64,000 nt of DNA. Origin: Pelagibius sp. GTDB taxonomy: Bacteria > Pseudomonadota > Alphaproteobacteria > Kiloniellales > Kiloniellaceae. The position numbers and the translations under genes are program-made. Under the pieces are notes generated by a model. That model was not told the origin of the DNA. It made no database searches and saw only the letters and a list, made by a program, of their open reading frames with translations. The number at the start of each line of letters is the position of its first letter. Position 1 is the first letter of the stretch. Shown piece by piece: positions 36,468 through 45,537 of this stretch. The DNA is taken from contig NZ_JANQKD010000008.1 of assembly GCF_028281305.1 (NCBI RefSeq), positions 1 to 64,000 of the forward strand. The letters run 5' to 3'.

Positions 36468-37394
36468 ATGTCCCGAAAACTCCCGCCGTTGAAGGCCTTG
36501 CGGGCCTTTGAGGCTGCGGCGCGCCATCTCTCCTTCACCCAGGCAGCCGCCGAGCTGAACGTCACCCAGGCGGCCATCAGCCACCAGGTGAAGCTGCTGG
36601 AGGAGCACCTGGGGATCCAACTCTTCCGGCGCCTCAACCGGCGCCTTGTCCTGACCGAGGCCGGCCAGATCTACCTGCCGGTCCTGCGCGATGCTTTCGA
36701 CCGCATAGCCGCCGGCACCAGCCAGCTCTTCAAGGACGATGACTCCGGCCCGCTGACGGTGAGCGTTCTGCCCTCGCTGGCCGCCAAGTGGCTGTTGCCC
36801 CGGATGTCGCGCTTTCGCGACCGTCACCCCGACATCGACGTCATGATCTCGGCCAACAACAAGCTGGTCGACTTCTCGGACGACTCCGTCGAGATGGCCA
36901 TTCGCTACGGCGCCGGCACCTATCCGGGTCTGCAGGTCGATCTCCTGCTCAGCGACGAGGTCTTTCCGGTCTGCAGCCCCGCGCTGCTCAAGGGACCCAA
37001 TCCGCTGAAGGCACCAGAGGACCTGCGTCACTACACGCTGCTGCACGACGAGGTCTCGCGGCACGACGAAAGCCCGGACTGGCGAAACTGGCTGCGGGCG
37101 GCACAGGTCAGCGGTATTGATTGCACCCGCGGCCCCGGCTTCAGCGACTCCTCCATGGTGATCGAAGCGGCTGCCGCCGGCCAGGGCGTCGCCCTCGCCC
37201 ACCGCTGGCTGGCCGCTGCCGACCTGGAAAGCGGGCGCGTGGTGCAGCCTTTCGGACCGAGCGTGCCGTCGAAGTTCGCCTACTACATCGTCTGCCCGCC
37301 GGCTCTGGCGGAGCGCCGCCGCGTCCGCCTTTTCCGCGAGTGGCTCTTGGAAGAGGCCCAGAAGACTGGTGCCGAACCAGAAGACTGGCGCTGA
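36468..37394 (+). CDS. LysR family regulator, GcvA-like
   Basis: A 308-residue protein with the GcvA-type start: LPPLKALRAFEAAARHLSFTQAAAELNVTQAAISHQVKLLEEHLGIQLFRR. The effector domain follows, with SVLPSLAAKWLLPRMSRF and EMAIRYGAGTYPGLQVDLLL. GcvA controls glycine cleavage in enterobacteria, but in alphaproteobacteria many paralogues with this start act on other targets. The DUF1127 gene is divergent, 158 bases away, and could be a target. Confidence 0.85.
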   Translation: MSRKLPPLKALRAFEAAARHLSFTQAAAELNVTQAAISHQVKLLEEHLGIQLFRRLNRRLVLTEAGQIYLPVLRDAFDRIAAGTSQLFKDDDSGPLTVSVLPSLAAKWLLPRMSRFRDRHPDIDVMISANNKLVDFSDDSVEMAIRYGAGTYPGLQVDLLLSDEVFPVCSPALLKGPNPLKAPEDLRHYTLLHDEVSRHDESPDWRNWLRAAQVSGIDCTRGPGFSDSSMVIEAAAAGQGVALAHRWLAAADLESGRVVQPFGPSVPSKFAYYIVCPPALAERRRVRLFREWLLEEAQKTGAEPEDWR

Positions 37395-37483
37395 ATCAGT
37401 GGCTCTGTCATCCTGTTGAGGCTGCAAACGGTCATGTTTCCGTTCCCCTGCCCCCCAATCCCCTTTGCCCGGAGTGATCTGTC

Positions 37484-38689
37484 TTGCCTGATACCCTGAA
37501 TGCCGAAACGCCGGCCATCAGGCCCGAATCCCGTGCCATGATCGAGCGCCTGATCGCCTTCGACACGACCAGCCGCAACTCCAACCTGGATCTCATCCAC
37601 TACGTCCGCGACTACCTGGCGGATCTCGGTGTGACCGCAACGCTGGTCCATGACCCCGGCGGCAGCAAGGCGAACCTCTATGCCACCTTGGGCCCGCAGG
37701 ACCGCGGCGGCATCGCACTTTCCGGCCATACCGACGTGGTTCCCATCGACGACCAGGACTGGACCCGCGACCCCTGGACGGTCAGTGAATCCGGCGGCCG
37801 GCTCTACGGCCGCGGCACCTGCGACATGAAGAGCTTCGTGGCCGTGGCGCTGGCGCATGCCCCGCGTTTTCTGGGCGGCGAGCTGGAAACGCCGATCCAT
37901 CTCTGCCTCTCCTACGACGAAGAGGTCGGCTGCCGCGGGGTGCCGGGCCTCTTGGCCCATCTTGCCGAACAGCCGGTGCGTCCGCGGCTCTGCATCGTCG
38001 GCGAACCCACGGACATGAAGGTCGTCACCGCCCACAAGGGCAAGCTCTCCATGGCCTGCCACGTGCGCGGCAAGGAGGCGCATTCCTCCCTCGCCCCCCA
38101 CGGCGTGAACGCGATCCAGGCCGCCGCCAGGGTAATCGGGCTGCTCACCGACATGGCGGCCGAGAAGTCCGCCAACGGCCCCTTCGACAGCGACTACGAC
38201 GTACCGCATACGACCATTCATACGGGGCTCATCGAGGGCGGCACCCAGTTGAACATCGTGCCCGGGCACTGCCGCTTCGAGTTCGAGTTCCGCTACCTGC
38301 CGGAGGACTCCCCCGACGCACTTCTGGCCCGGGTCAAGGACTTCGCCGAGCAGGAGATCGCCCCGGCCATGCAGGCCATCGACCCGGCCAGCGGCTTCAC
38401 CTGGGAGCCGCTGTCAAGCTTCCCCGGCCTCGACCTGGCGCCCGAAGCCGAGGTCGTCGATCTGGCCAAGGCCCTGACCGGGAGCAATGCGACAGGGAAA
38501 GTTGCCTTCGGGACCGAGGCCGGGCTCTTTGACGACAGCGGAATTCCCGCCGTGGTCTGCGGGCCGGGCTCCATCGATCAGGCCCACAAGCCCGACGAGT
38601 TCGTGACCCTGGAGCAGATAGCCCTTTGCGAGCGCTTCATGGACCGGCTGGAGGAAAGGGTGCGCCCGGGCGGCCTCGCCCATGGCTGA
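37484..38689 (+). CDS. argE: Acetylornithine deacetylase
   Basis: A 401-residue M20 metallopeptidase-family enzyme. Zinc ligands and catalytic residues are in LSGHTDVVPIDDQDW (about residue 83), GTCDMKSF, YDEEVGCRGVP and the late histidine in GPGSIDQAHKPDEFV. HKGKLSMACHVRGKEAHSS marks the dimerisation region. ArgE removes the acetyl group from N-acetylornithine in arginine synthesis. The start is a TTG at 37484 with GGAG nine bases upstream; the first in-frame ATG would remove conserved residues. The 3' end overlaps the HAD gene by eight bases. Confidence 0.88.
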   Translation: MPDTLNAETPAIRPESRAMIERLIAFDTTSRNSNLDLIHYVRDYLADLGVTATLVHDPGGSKANLYATLGPQDRGGIALSGHTDVVPIDDQDWTRDPWTVSESGGRLYGRGTCDMKSFVAVALAHAPRFLGGELETPIHLCLSYDEEVGCRGVPGLLAHLAEQPVRPRLCIVGEPTDMKVVTAHKGKLSMACHVRGKEAHSSLAPHGVNAIQAAARVIGLLTDMAAEKSANGPFDSDYDVPHTTIHTGLIEGGTQLNIVPGHCRFEFEFRYLPEDSPDALLARVKDFAEQEIAPAMQAIDPASGFTWEPLSSFPGLDLAPEAEVVDLAKALTGSNATGKVAFGTEAGLFDDSGIPAVVCGPGSIDQAHKPDEFVTLEQIALCERFMDRLEERVRPGGLAHG

Positions 38690-39326
38690 GCAAAGGGCGC
38701 AGCACGAACAGGGCAGCCGGGACGTGGCTGCCGTGGTCTTCGACCTCGGCGGCGTTCTGATCGACTGGGACCCGCGGCACCTCTACCGCAAGATCTTCTC
38801 CGAAGAAGCGGAGATGGAGCACTTCCTGACCGAGGTGTTCTCATCCGACTGGAACGAACAGGCAGACGGCGGGCGCCCGACCGCCGAGATCACTGCCGAG
38901 CTCTGCGCTCTGCATCCGGAAAAGCGGCCGCTGATCGAGGCCTACTACGACCGTTTTCCCGAGATGATGAAAGGGGCGATCGACGGCACCGTATCCGTGG
39001 TCGAACGCCTCCACGAAAAGGGCCTGCCGCTGTTCGTTCTTTCCAACTTTTCCGCCGAGACCTTTCCTCATGCGCGCCGGCGCTTCGCCTTCTTCGAACG
39101 GTTTTCGGGAATGGTGATCTCCGGCGAGGTCGGTATGAAGAAGCCCGAATCGCGCATCTACGATCTGCTGACCGAACGCTATGGCCTGACTCGCGCGGAG
39201 ACGCTCTTCATCGACGACCGCAGGGACAATGCGGCGGCCGCGCGGCAGGCCGGCTGGCAGGCTCTGCACTTTACCTCGCCGGATCTCCTGACCGATGATC
39301 TGACGCGGCTGGGATTGTTGGATTGA
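38682..39326 (+). CDS. HAD superfamily hydrolase (subfamily IA)
   Basis: A 214-residue phosphatase-like protein. Motif I is VVFDLGGVLIDWDP, with the nucleophile Asp and a Gly in place of the second Asp, as in YihX-type enzymes. Motif II is LPLFVLSNFS, the lysine is in GMKKPESRIY, and motif IV is TLFIDDRRDNAAAARQAG. It probably acts on a small sugar phosphate. Its ATG lies inside the argE 3' end, so the two are translated from one message; a link to arginine metabolism is not otherwise supported. Confidence 0.85.
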   Translation: MAEQRAQHEQGSRDVAAVVFDLGGVLIDWDPRHLYRKIFSEEAEMEHFLTEVFSSDWNEQADGGRPTAEITAELCALHPEKRPLIEAYYDRFPEMMKGAIDGTVSVVERLHEKGLPLFVLSNFSAETFPHARRRFAFFERFSGMVISGEVGMKKPESRIYDLLTERYGLTRAETLFIDDRRDNAAAARQAGWQALHFTSPDLLTDDLTRLGLLD

Positions 39327-39414
39327 GGCCGCCACTGCCGCCGGCGGACCAACGTCCAGCGCCGCACGGCTCGCGCGCCGGCTCCGCAGGGCCACACCGG
39401 CGGGCGGCCCTCTG

Positions 39415-40509
39415 ATGTCGCCGCGACAACCCCAAAAGAAGACGACGCCCTGGCACAAGATCCTTCTGGCCCTGGCGGTCGGCGCCGGCGGCGGCTGGCT
39501 GGCCAGCCTGCTGGCGTTGCCGCTTGCCTGGATGATCGGCGCCATGCTGGCAACGACCATCGCCGCCCTCGCCGGCCTGCCGATCGCTCTGCCGATCCTG
39601 TACCGGACGGCCATGGTCGCCGTGCTTGGTGTCATGCTAGGCAGCGGCTTCGCGCCGGAGATCCTGGACCGGGTGGGCGACTGGGTCGTCTCGCTGCTCG
39701 GGCTCATCGCCTATACCCTGGTCGCCGCTGCCGTTGTGTCGGTCTTCCTGCGCCGGGTTGCCGGTTACGATCCGATCACCGCCTACTTCTCCGCGTCGCC
39801 CGGCGGCCTTTCGGAGATGATGATCATCGGCGGCGCGATGGGGGGCGACGAGCGCATCATCTCCCTCACCCACACATCGCGGATCCTCCTGGTCGTCCTC
39901 GCCCTGCCCTTCGTCTTGCAGTGGATCTTCGGCTTCACCCCGGGCCCGCGGCCGCCCGGCGGCATTCCGCTGGTCGAGGCCGAGCCCTTTGACATGGCGG
40001 TGCTCACCCTTTGCGGTGTGGTCGGCTTCTTCGCCGCCCGCCTCGCCCGGCTGCCGGCGGCGGCGATCCTGGGGCCCATGGTGGCCTCGGCAGCCATCCA
40101 CCTCGCCGGCTGGAGCGATGCCAAGCCGCCGACCGAATTGGTCGCTGCGGCACAGGTCGTGGTGGGCACCACCATCGGCTGCCGCTTCGCCGGGGTGGCG
40201 CTCAAGCTTGTCGGCCGTACCTTGCTGGCATCGCTCGGCAGCACAATCATCCTCGTCGGCGGTTGCCTGCTGTTTGCCGTGATGCTGCATCCCTTGACCG
40301 GCCTTCCGACCATCGCCCTCTTCCTGGCCTACGCACCGGGCGGCGTCGCGGAGATGAGCCTGATTGCACTCGCGCTCTCCGTCGATGCGGCCCTGGTGGC
40401 CACGCATCACATTGTGCGGATCTTCTTTATCGTCGTCTTCACGCCGCTGCTGTTCCGGGTCCTGCCCTCGGGACTTACCGGTCGAAGCCGGACTCCGGAC
40501 CCCGGATAG
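39415..40509 (+). CDS. AbrB-type membrane protein (duplicated Gneg_AbrB domain)
   Basis: A 364-residue integral membrane protein with about ten helices in two similar halves. Each half carries a glycine-rich signature: WMIGAMLATTIAALAGLP and SASPGGLSEMMIIGGAMG in the first, ILGPMVASAAIHLAG and YAPGGVAEMSLIALALS in the second. Databases call the family AbrB or ammonia monooxygenase; the fold suggests a transporter and neither label fits the sequence. The function is unknown. It follows the HAD gene by 88 bases. Confidence 0.8.
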   Translation: MSPRQPQKKTTPWHKILLALAVGAGGGWLASLLALPLAWMIGAMLATTIAALAGLPIALPILYRTAMVAVLGVMLGSGFAPEILDRVGDWVVSLLGLIAYTLVAAAVVSVFLRRVAGYDPITAYFSASPGGLSEMMIIGGAMGGDERIISLTHTSRILLVVLALPFVLQWIFGFTPGPRPPGGIPLVEAEPFDMAVLTLCGVVGFFAARLARLPAAAILGPMVASAAIHLAGWSDAKPPTELVAAAQVVVGTTIGCRFAGVALKLVGRTLLASLGSTIILVGGCLLFAVMLHPLTGLPTIALFLAYAPGGVAEMSLIALALSVDAALVATHHIVRIFFIVVFTPLLFRVLPSGLTGRSRTPDPG

Positions 40510-40619
40510 CACGGGCCGCGCCCGATGCTTGGGTTCCATCCGTCCCCCCAATTGACACACACCTGTCACGCTGAGCGGGCCAGCCTGAGTGCTGCCTTGT
40601 GGGAGTCGTTGGGGCCCCG

Positions 40620-40940
40620 ATGTCGGACCGTCTACTCGCCGTTTTGCTGGCTCTTTTCCTCGTGCTGCCGCTCGGCCTCAGCCTCGATGGCGAACTCTTT
40701 GATCCGAACGACGGTGTTTCTCCCGGCGCCGAGCTTGAGTCGCTTCTGAACCGCCCTGACGTCCGGAGAGTTGTCGTGATCTCCCCAGGCGTCGAAGCCG
40801 CTCCTGACGCCGTCGCTGCACCGCGCCGCCCCGGCGACCAAAACGATGCCATCACAGTGAGCATTGAAGACGCAGAGGCCATGAGCCCCTGGGGTGCCTA
40901 TCCGATCGATGCCACCAGTCTCGGGGCTGCAAAGCGCTAG
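40620..40940 (+). CDS. Small exported protein, unknown function
   Basis: A 106-residue protein with a signal peptide (MSDRLLAVLLALFLVLPLGLS). The mature part (about 85 residues) has no cysteine and no recognised motif; DVRRVVVISPGVEAAPDA is its most ordered-looking stretch. An in-frame GTG at 40599 is a possible alternative start. Coding status rests on the signal peptide and codon use only. Confidence 0.45.
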   Translation: MSDRLLAVLLALFLVLPLGLSLDGELFDPNDGVSPGAELESLLNRPDVRRVVVISPGVEAAPDAVAAPRRPGDQNDAITVSIEDAEAMSPWGAYPIDATSLGAAKR

Positions 40941-41306
40941 CCCGCCCAAAGATCCGACACCCAGCACAGTCCGATGTGAGACCGCAGAGCACTGCCGACT
41001 GCCGGTGCGTTTCGGCTGATGGTCCGTCTCAATCCGGGGGTCAGTGGAGATCGCCCGGCCACGAGCCGCATGCGCGATCTAGTAGAGAAGAGACGTTCAT
41101 TAGAACGCCCTGAATTGATAGTCGGTCTCGCCAACTAGTTGTTAACGATCTACGCGCATTATCCGGGAAATTAGTTCAAATCACTAGTACTACTTTGACT
41201 AGTGACTAACCAAAGAGTTTCGCGCGACGTGTCTCAAGACCCCGCGACCGGGTCGGGACAGAGCGGACTGCCAACAGACGGGTCTAAGCAGCCGTCAGCA
41301 TGGGTG
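40941..41306. other. Intergenic leader of the chemoreceptor gene, 366 bases
   Basis: The stretch from 41100 to 41215 is AT-richer than its surroundings and contains the inverted repeat described separately at 41181-41205. This is the probable promoter zone of the chemoreceptor gene. No gene is seen here. The receptor frame is open back to a GTG at 41202, but that codon lies inside the inverted repeat. Confidence 0.5.
41181..41205. promoter_or_regulatory. Inverted repeat upstream of the chemoreceptor gene
   Basis: TCACTAGT (41181-41188) and ACTAGTGA (41198-41205) are perfect 8-bp arms separated by nine bases. The centre-to-centre distance is about 17 bases, close to two helical turns, as expected for a dimeric regulator. 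It lies about 100 bases before the preferred start of the chemoreceptor gene. Confidence 0.55.
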
Positions 41307-43409
41307 ATGAAGATGAAACAGACAAACGCCGCCGACCCCTCTGCGCTCAATGAGGGGAAAGTCAAGACTTCGCTCTCAAGTGCGAGCAACCTGCTCGGCT
41401 TTATGAGCAGCCTCAAAATCTCGACCCGGGTCTTCGGGGGCTTCGGCCTGATTCTGGTCATGTTGACGGTGATCGGCGTGTTGTCGATCTACTCGCTCAA
41501 CTTCGCGAACGAAACCTTCAGCGAATACCGCACCCTGGCCCGCCAGGCCAATGCGATCGGCCGCGTGCAGGCTAACCTGCTGATGACGCGGATGAACGTG
41601 AAGGACTTCATCATCACCAAGTCCGAGAAGGACCGGGACGAAGTCTTCCATTTCGAAGAAAAGACCGCCACCCTGATTGACGATGCCTTGACGCTGGTCG
41701 CCGACCCGGAACGGCGTGCCCTCCTGGAGGGCATGAAGGGGCGCATGGCCGAGTACAAAGGCCACTTTGAAAACGTCGTCGCACTCAACGACAAGCGCAA
41801 CGAGATCGTCCACAGCACCCTGAACGTCATCGGTCCGCAGATCGAAAAGGACCTGACGGCGATCATGGAGAGCGCCTACAGAGACGGCGACGCCGAGGCC
41901 GCTTTCACCGCCGGCATGGTGTTGCGCAACCTTCTGCTCGCACGGCTCTATGCGACCAAGTTCCTGGTCGACAACAAACAGGAGTCCTATGACCGCGTGA
42001 TGAAGGAGTTCGGCGAGTTGACCGAGCTGTCCGACGATCTGCTGGCCAGCCTGCAGAACCCGCGCCGGCGCCAGCTGGCCACGGCGGTGGTCGAGAACGT
42101 CTCTATCTATGAGACGTCCTTCAATGACGTGAACGTGATCATCAATCAGCGCAACACCGTGATCCGCGAGCAGCTCGACACGATCGGCCCGGAGGTGGCA
42201 AAGTCCATCGAGGACTACAAGCTCTCCGTCAAGGGCCGCCAGGACCAGATCGGTCCCGAGGCAACCGCCGCGATGGAACAGGCCGAGGTCACCGATGCGA
42301 TCATCTCCGTCGTTGCCCTGGCCCTGGGCGTGGCCATCGCCTGGGTGATCGGCATGGGGATCTCCCGCCCGATCAACCGCATGACCGCGGCCATGACCGA
42401 GCTGGCCAAGGGCAACAAGACCCTGGAGGTCCCCGCCCTGGGCCAGAAGGACGAAATCGGCGCCATGGCCGAAGCGGTCCAGGTGTTCAAGGAGAACGCC
42501 ATCGAAATGGACCGCCTGGCTGAAGAGCGTGTCGAACAGGAGAAGAAAGCCGAGGCCGAGAAGCGCCAGGCGATGAACCAGTTGGCCGACGACTTCGAGG
42601 CCTCGGTCCAGCAGGTCGTCGACTCGGTCTCTTCAGCATCCAACGAGATCAAGACCTCGGCCCAAGACCTGACCAGCGCGGCCGAAGATGCGACCTCCAA
42701 GTCGACGGCCGTTGCCGCCGCGGCGGAGCAGGCCACCGCAAACGTCCAGACGGTCGCGGCGTCTTCCGAAGAGATGTCGAGCTCGATCAACGAGATTGCC
42801 CGCCAGGTGACGGAATCGACCCGCAGCACCGGCGAGGCAAAGTCGGAAGTCGAGGAAACCGACACCGTGGTCCGCGATCTCGCCAGCGCCGCGCAGAAGA
42901 TCGGCGAGGTCGTTACCCTGATCTCCGACATCGCCGAGCAGACCAACCTGCTCGCCCTCAACGCCACCATCGAGGCAGCCCGCGCCGGCGAGGCCGGCAA
43001 GGGCTTCGCCGTGGTCGCCTCGGAGGTCAAGAGCCTGGCCCAGCAGACCGCCAAGGCCACCGAGGAGATCTCCCAGCAGATCGCCGGCGTCCAGTCGACG
43101 ACGGACTCGGCTGTCCAGGCGATCGGCCGGATCAAGGAGACCATCGTCAAGGTCGACGAGATCGCCGGCTCCATCTCCGCGGCCATCGAGGAGCAGACCG
43201 CCGCCGTCTCGGAGATTTCCACCAACACCCAGCAGGCTGCCACAGGCACCCAGGAGGTGTCCTCCAACATCGGCGACGTGCAGAAGGGCGCATCGGAGAC
43301 CGGCACCGCCGCCCGGGCGGCCCTGGAAGCGGCCACCGGCCTCGCCCAGCAGTCCGTCGAGCTCAACAAGAAGGTGGAAGAGTTCCTGGGACGCGTCCGC
43401 GCAGCCTAG
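41307..43409 (+). CDS. Methyl-accepting chemotaxis protein
   Basis: A 700-residue receptor. The first membrane helix is at about residues 40-62 ([20 protein letters not shown]). A large four-helix-type periplasmic sensor domain follows (about 63-360), then a second helix ([20 protein letters not shown]), a HAMP domain ([20 protein letters not shown]) and the signalling domain with the hairpin tip [32 protein letters not shown]. The ligand is unknown. The start is uncertain: ATG 41307 is chosen; 41313, the ATG of MSSLKIS near 41404 and a GTG at 41202 are alternatives. A strong terminator follows the stop. Confidence 0.85.
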   Translation: MKMKQTNAADPSALNEGKVKTSLSSASNLLGFMSSLKISTRVFGGFGLILVMLTVIGVLSIYSLNFANETFSEYRTLARQANAIGRVQANLLMTRMNVKDFIITKSEKDRDEVFHFEEKTATLIDDALTLVADPERRALLEGMKGRMAEYKGHFENVVALNDKRNEIVHSTLNVIGPQIEKDLTAIMESAYRDGDAEAAFTAGMVLRNLLLARLYATKFLVDNKQESYDRVMKEFGELTELSDDLLASLQNPRRRQLATAVVENVSIYETSFNDVNVIINQRNTVIREQLDTIGPEVAKSIEDYKLSVKGRQDQIGPEATAAMEQAEVTDAIISVVALALGVAIAWVIGMGISRPINRMTAAMTELAKGNKTLEVPALGQKDEIGAMAEAVQVFKENAIEMDRLAEERVEQEKKAEAEKRQAMNQLADDFEASVQQVVDSVSSASNEIKTSAQDLTSAAEDATSKSTAVAAAAEQATANVQTVAASSEEMSSSINEIARQVTESTRSTGEAKSEVEETDTVVRDLASAAQKIGEVVTLISDIAEQTNLLALNATIEAARAGEAGKGFAVVASEVKSLAQQTAKATEEISQQIAGVQSTTDSAVQAIGRIKETIVKVDEIAGSISAAIEEQTAAVSEISTNTQQAATGTQEVSSNIGDVQKGASETGTAARAALEAATGLAQQSVELNKKVEEFLGRVRAA

Positions 43410-43425
43410 CTACGCCTTCCTGGTT

Positions 43426-43467
43426 GGGGCGTCCGGCGCTTGGGCGCCGGGCGCCCCTTTTCCTTTT
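43426..43467 (+). terminator. Intrinsic terminator of the chemoreceptor gene
   Basis: A GC-rich hairpin with arms GGGGCG and CGCCCC plus an inner CCGGCGC/GCGCCGG, followed by TTTTCCTTTT. It begins 17 bases after the chemoreceptor stop codon and also separates it from the convergent SDR gene. Confidence 0.85.
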
Positions 43468-43480
43468 GGCCGGCGTAGGT

Positions 43481-44281
43481 TCAGGAAAACTTGGCCGTGA
43501 TCCCGCCGTCGACGATCAACTCCGTACCGGTGACATACTTGGCTTCGTCGGACGCCAGGAAGAGCGCCGCATGGGCGACATCCCAGGCATCGCCCATCTT
43601 GCCGGTCGGGCACTGGGCATCGCGCTTGCGGATCATCTCGCCCACATCGCCTTGCGCATAGGCGTCCTTCAAGGGCTCCACGATCATGGGCGTGTTCATG
43701 AGGCCCGGCAGTACTGCGTTGGCGCGGATGCCCTTCCTGGCGTACTGCAGCGCCACGGAGCGGGTGAAGGGAATCACCGCCCCCTTGCTGGCGGAATAGG
43801 ACACGTAGGGCACACCGGTATCCCGGATCCCGGCGATGGAGGCGATGTTGACGATGACGCCGCTGCCCTGGCGTTCCATAACCGGCAGCACGTGCTTGCA
43901 GGTGAGAAACATCGATTTCAGGTTCACGTCGATGACGCGGTCCCAATCCGCCTCGCTGGTCTCAACCGGTCCGCCGACCGCCAGAATGCCGACGTTGTTC
44001 TCCAGAACGTCGATCCGGCCATAGACCTCCAGACAGCGCGCGACCATCGCCGCCACGTCCGAGGCCCGGGACACGTCGGCCTGCGCCGCCTCGGCGCTGC
44101 CGCCCTCCCCGCGGATGATGCCGACGGTTTCCTCTGCGGCCGCGAGATTGATATCGATGCAGAACAGTTTGGCGCCTTCGCGTGCAAAGAGCACGGCGGC
44201 TGCCTTGCCGTTGCCCCAACCCGGCCCGGAAGACCCGGCACCTACCACCATTGCCACCTTTCCTTCGAGCCGCCCGGCCAT
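43481..44281 (-). CDS. Short-chain dehydrogenase/reductase
   Basis: A 266-residue Rossmann-fold oxidoreductase. The cofactor motif is VAMVVGAGSSGPGWGNGKA, followed by CIDIN, whose Asp favours NAD. The structural motif is ENNVGI (in place of NNAG), the catalytic Ser lies in NIASIAG and the Tyr-Lys pair is in YVSYSASKGAV. The end, TGTELIVDGGITAKFS, is typical. The substrate is unknown. The gene is preceded on its strand by a 640-base gap that contains a structured element (44434-44526), so it may have a long leader. Confidence 0.88.
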   Translation of the reverse strand: MAGRLEGKVAMVVGAGSSGPGWGNGKAAAVLFAREGAKLFCIDINLAAAEETVGIIRGEGGSAEAAQADVSRASDVAAMVARCLEVYGRIDVLENNVGILAVGGPVETSEADWDRVIDVNLKSMFLTCKHVLPVMERQGSGVIVNIASIAGIRDTGVPYVSYSASKGAVIPFTRSVALQYARKGIRANAVLPGLMNTPMIVEPLKDAYAQGDVGEMIRKRDAQCPTGKMGDAWDVAHAALFLASDEAKYVTGTELIVDGGITAKFS

Positions 44282-44433
44282 CGCTGCCTTCCCTCCCTGC
44301 CGTGGTGTCGCACCAAGTCTCCTTCATAAAAGAACGACCGGAACGGCACCAGCCCGGCCGTGACTGCGCAGGCGCAAGGCCCATGGCGACAGTATGCGGC
44401 CGGCTGGATTAACGCTGCGGGAGGAAGGAAGGC

Positions 44434-44526
44434 GCCCCACGGACCGCTCCAGGGGTGGAGAAGGCTGCGGCCCGTGGGGCAACGACAGGCTGGGTGGAGG
44501 GGTGGGAGAGCCCTATCAGCCTGCCG
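44434..44526. ncRNA. Structured repeat element A (two hairpins, covaries with element B)
   Basis: Hairpin 1 pairs GCCCCACGG (44434-44442) with CCGTGGGGC (44472-44480), extended by CCG/CGG. Hairpin 2 pairs CAGGCT (44486-44491) with AGCCTG (44518-44523), extended by CG/CG across one mismatch. The loop of hairpin 2 holds GTGGGAGAGCCC followed by ATCAGCC, nearly identical to element B at 46494-46584, and the hairpin 1 loop shares GGGGTGGA with it. The stems differ between copies but keep pairing. On the minus strand the loops read as C-rich anti-Shine-Dalgarno-like sequences (CTCTCCCACC). It could be a small RNA or a REP-like mobile palindrome; strand is unresolved. Confidence 0.6.
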
Positions 44527-44561
44527 ACTTGTCTCTGCTCGGAAAAGAACACACTGCCTTG

Positions 44562-44604
44562 TCTGCTCTGCAGACTGCCGGGCCTTATCTGCTCTGCAGA
44601 CTGC
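44562..44604. repeat. 17-bp direct repeat
   Basis: TCTGCTCTGCAGACTGC occurs at 44562-44578 and again at 44588-44604. Each copy includes the palindrome TCTGCAGA. It lies just right of structured element A and is absent beside element B. Confidence 0.9.
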
Positions 44605-44925
44605 TGGCGGTGTCTAAGAACCCCGTTGTCCTTTTCCAAGCAGGCTGGCGCGAACGCCGCGTTGCTACATCTTCAGTCGTTGTCGAAGCCGCCGCGGTTC
44701 ATTCCTTCCGGCGGCAAATTGCATTTTTTTGAGCTTTCGGGAGCCGCCTAAAGCAGCCCGATCTGCGCGGCACCGCCGCGGCGCCGGCCTGCGGGCATTG
44801 CCGGCCGTCGCGAACCTGTGGCGAAAAGTGCTTTGCGGTTAATATTCATCATCAAAAATTCCTTAATCAAACGGGGCGCTTGGCGGCTTGGCCGGGGCTT
44901 CTGGCGGAGCCCGACGGTGCGGGCG

Positions 44926-45363
44926 TCAGGTTTCCGCGGGGATCACCTCGTGGCTGTAGGCACTTCTGATCATCAACCGAGAGACGTCATCATAGGCCTT
45001 TACCCATGCCGCCCGCGTTGCCGGGGTGAAGTCTTCCGCCAACATCTCTGCGAGCATCTGAAGCAGGGCATCGCCGACCAGCGGATAGTGCTGTGGCTTC
45101 ACACCATAGGCGACATGGCGCAGTGCAAGATCCTCCAAGACCGGAACGAGTCCGGGTATATTCTGAAGCTCGGCAACAATCAGGCCGAGCTTGCTCATCA
45201 ACATGCCTCCCTGCTGCTCCATGTCGTTCAGAAACATGTGGCGCAAATGGGGAGAGCGCTCGAAAAGGATCCGATAGAAACGGTTGGCCGCCTGCTGGCT
45301 GTCCTGCGAAACAACCCGGAAGCTGTTACGGATCAGCTCGGTTTCGTCTGGGGTCAGGGCCAT
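44926..45363 (-). CDS. Single-domain globin, flavohaemoglobin-like
   Basis: A 145-residue globin resembling the haem domain of flavohaemoglobins: LTPDETELIRNSFRVVSQDSQQAANRFY with the B10 tyrosine at about residue 30, and LRHVAYGVKPQHYPLVGDALL with the proximal histidine at residue 83. The reductase domain is absent. Such proteins detoxify NO or act as oxygen sensors with a separate reductase. A copy of the 17-bp motif GAACCCGAGAAACCGCA lies about 115 bases upstream of the start. Confidence 0.85.
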   Translation of the reverse strand: MALTPDETELIRNSFRVVSQDSQQAANRFYRILFERSPHLRHMFLNDMEQQGGMLMSKLGLIVAELQNIPGLVPVLEDLALRHVAYGVKPQHYPLVGDALLQMLAEMLAEDFTPATRAAWVKAYDDVSRLMIRSAYSHEVIPAET

Positions 45364-45477
45364 CGGGCAGGTCTCTAGTCAGATCGCTATAGTAATTATG
45401 TTCAAAGCCTCACGGCAGTCGGCATCCTACGGCGCGTCGAAGCCGCATAAAGGAATACCGGCAACGGCACGAGGCTT

Positions 45478-45494
45478 GAACCCGAGAAACCGCA
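45478..45494. repeat. 17-bp dispersed motif, copy 1
   Basis: GAACCCGAGAAACCGCA on the plus strand, in the divergent region between the globin and LysR genes. The same 17 bases recur perfectly at 60221-60237 and with one and two changes at 60714-60730 and 56480-56496, all in non-coding DNA. Confidence 0.8.
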
Positions 45495-45537
45495 CAAGGA
45501 AAATGCAGCATTGCATGTTCCTGCCAGGAGGCCGCAC

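Larger units (their letters stand above)
44282..44925. other. Gene-free interval of 644 bases holding structured element A
   Basis: Short frames here look like chance. The interval contains a two-hairpin element (44434-44526), a 17-bp direct repeat (44562-44604) and an AT-rich stretch with a T-run near 44720-44731 and 44840-44870. The interval lies between the SDR gene and the globin gene, both on the minus strand. Confidence 0.6.
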
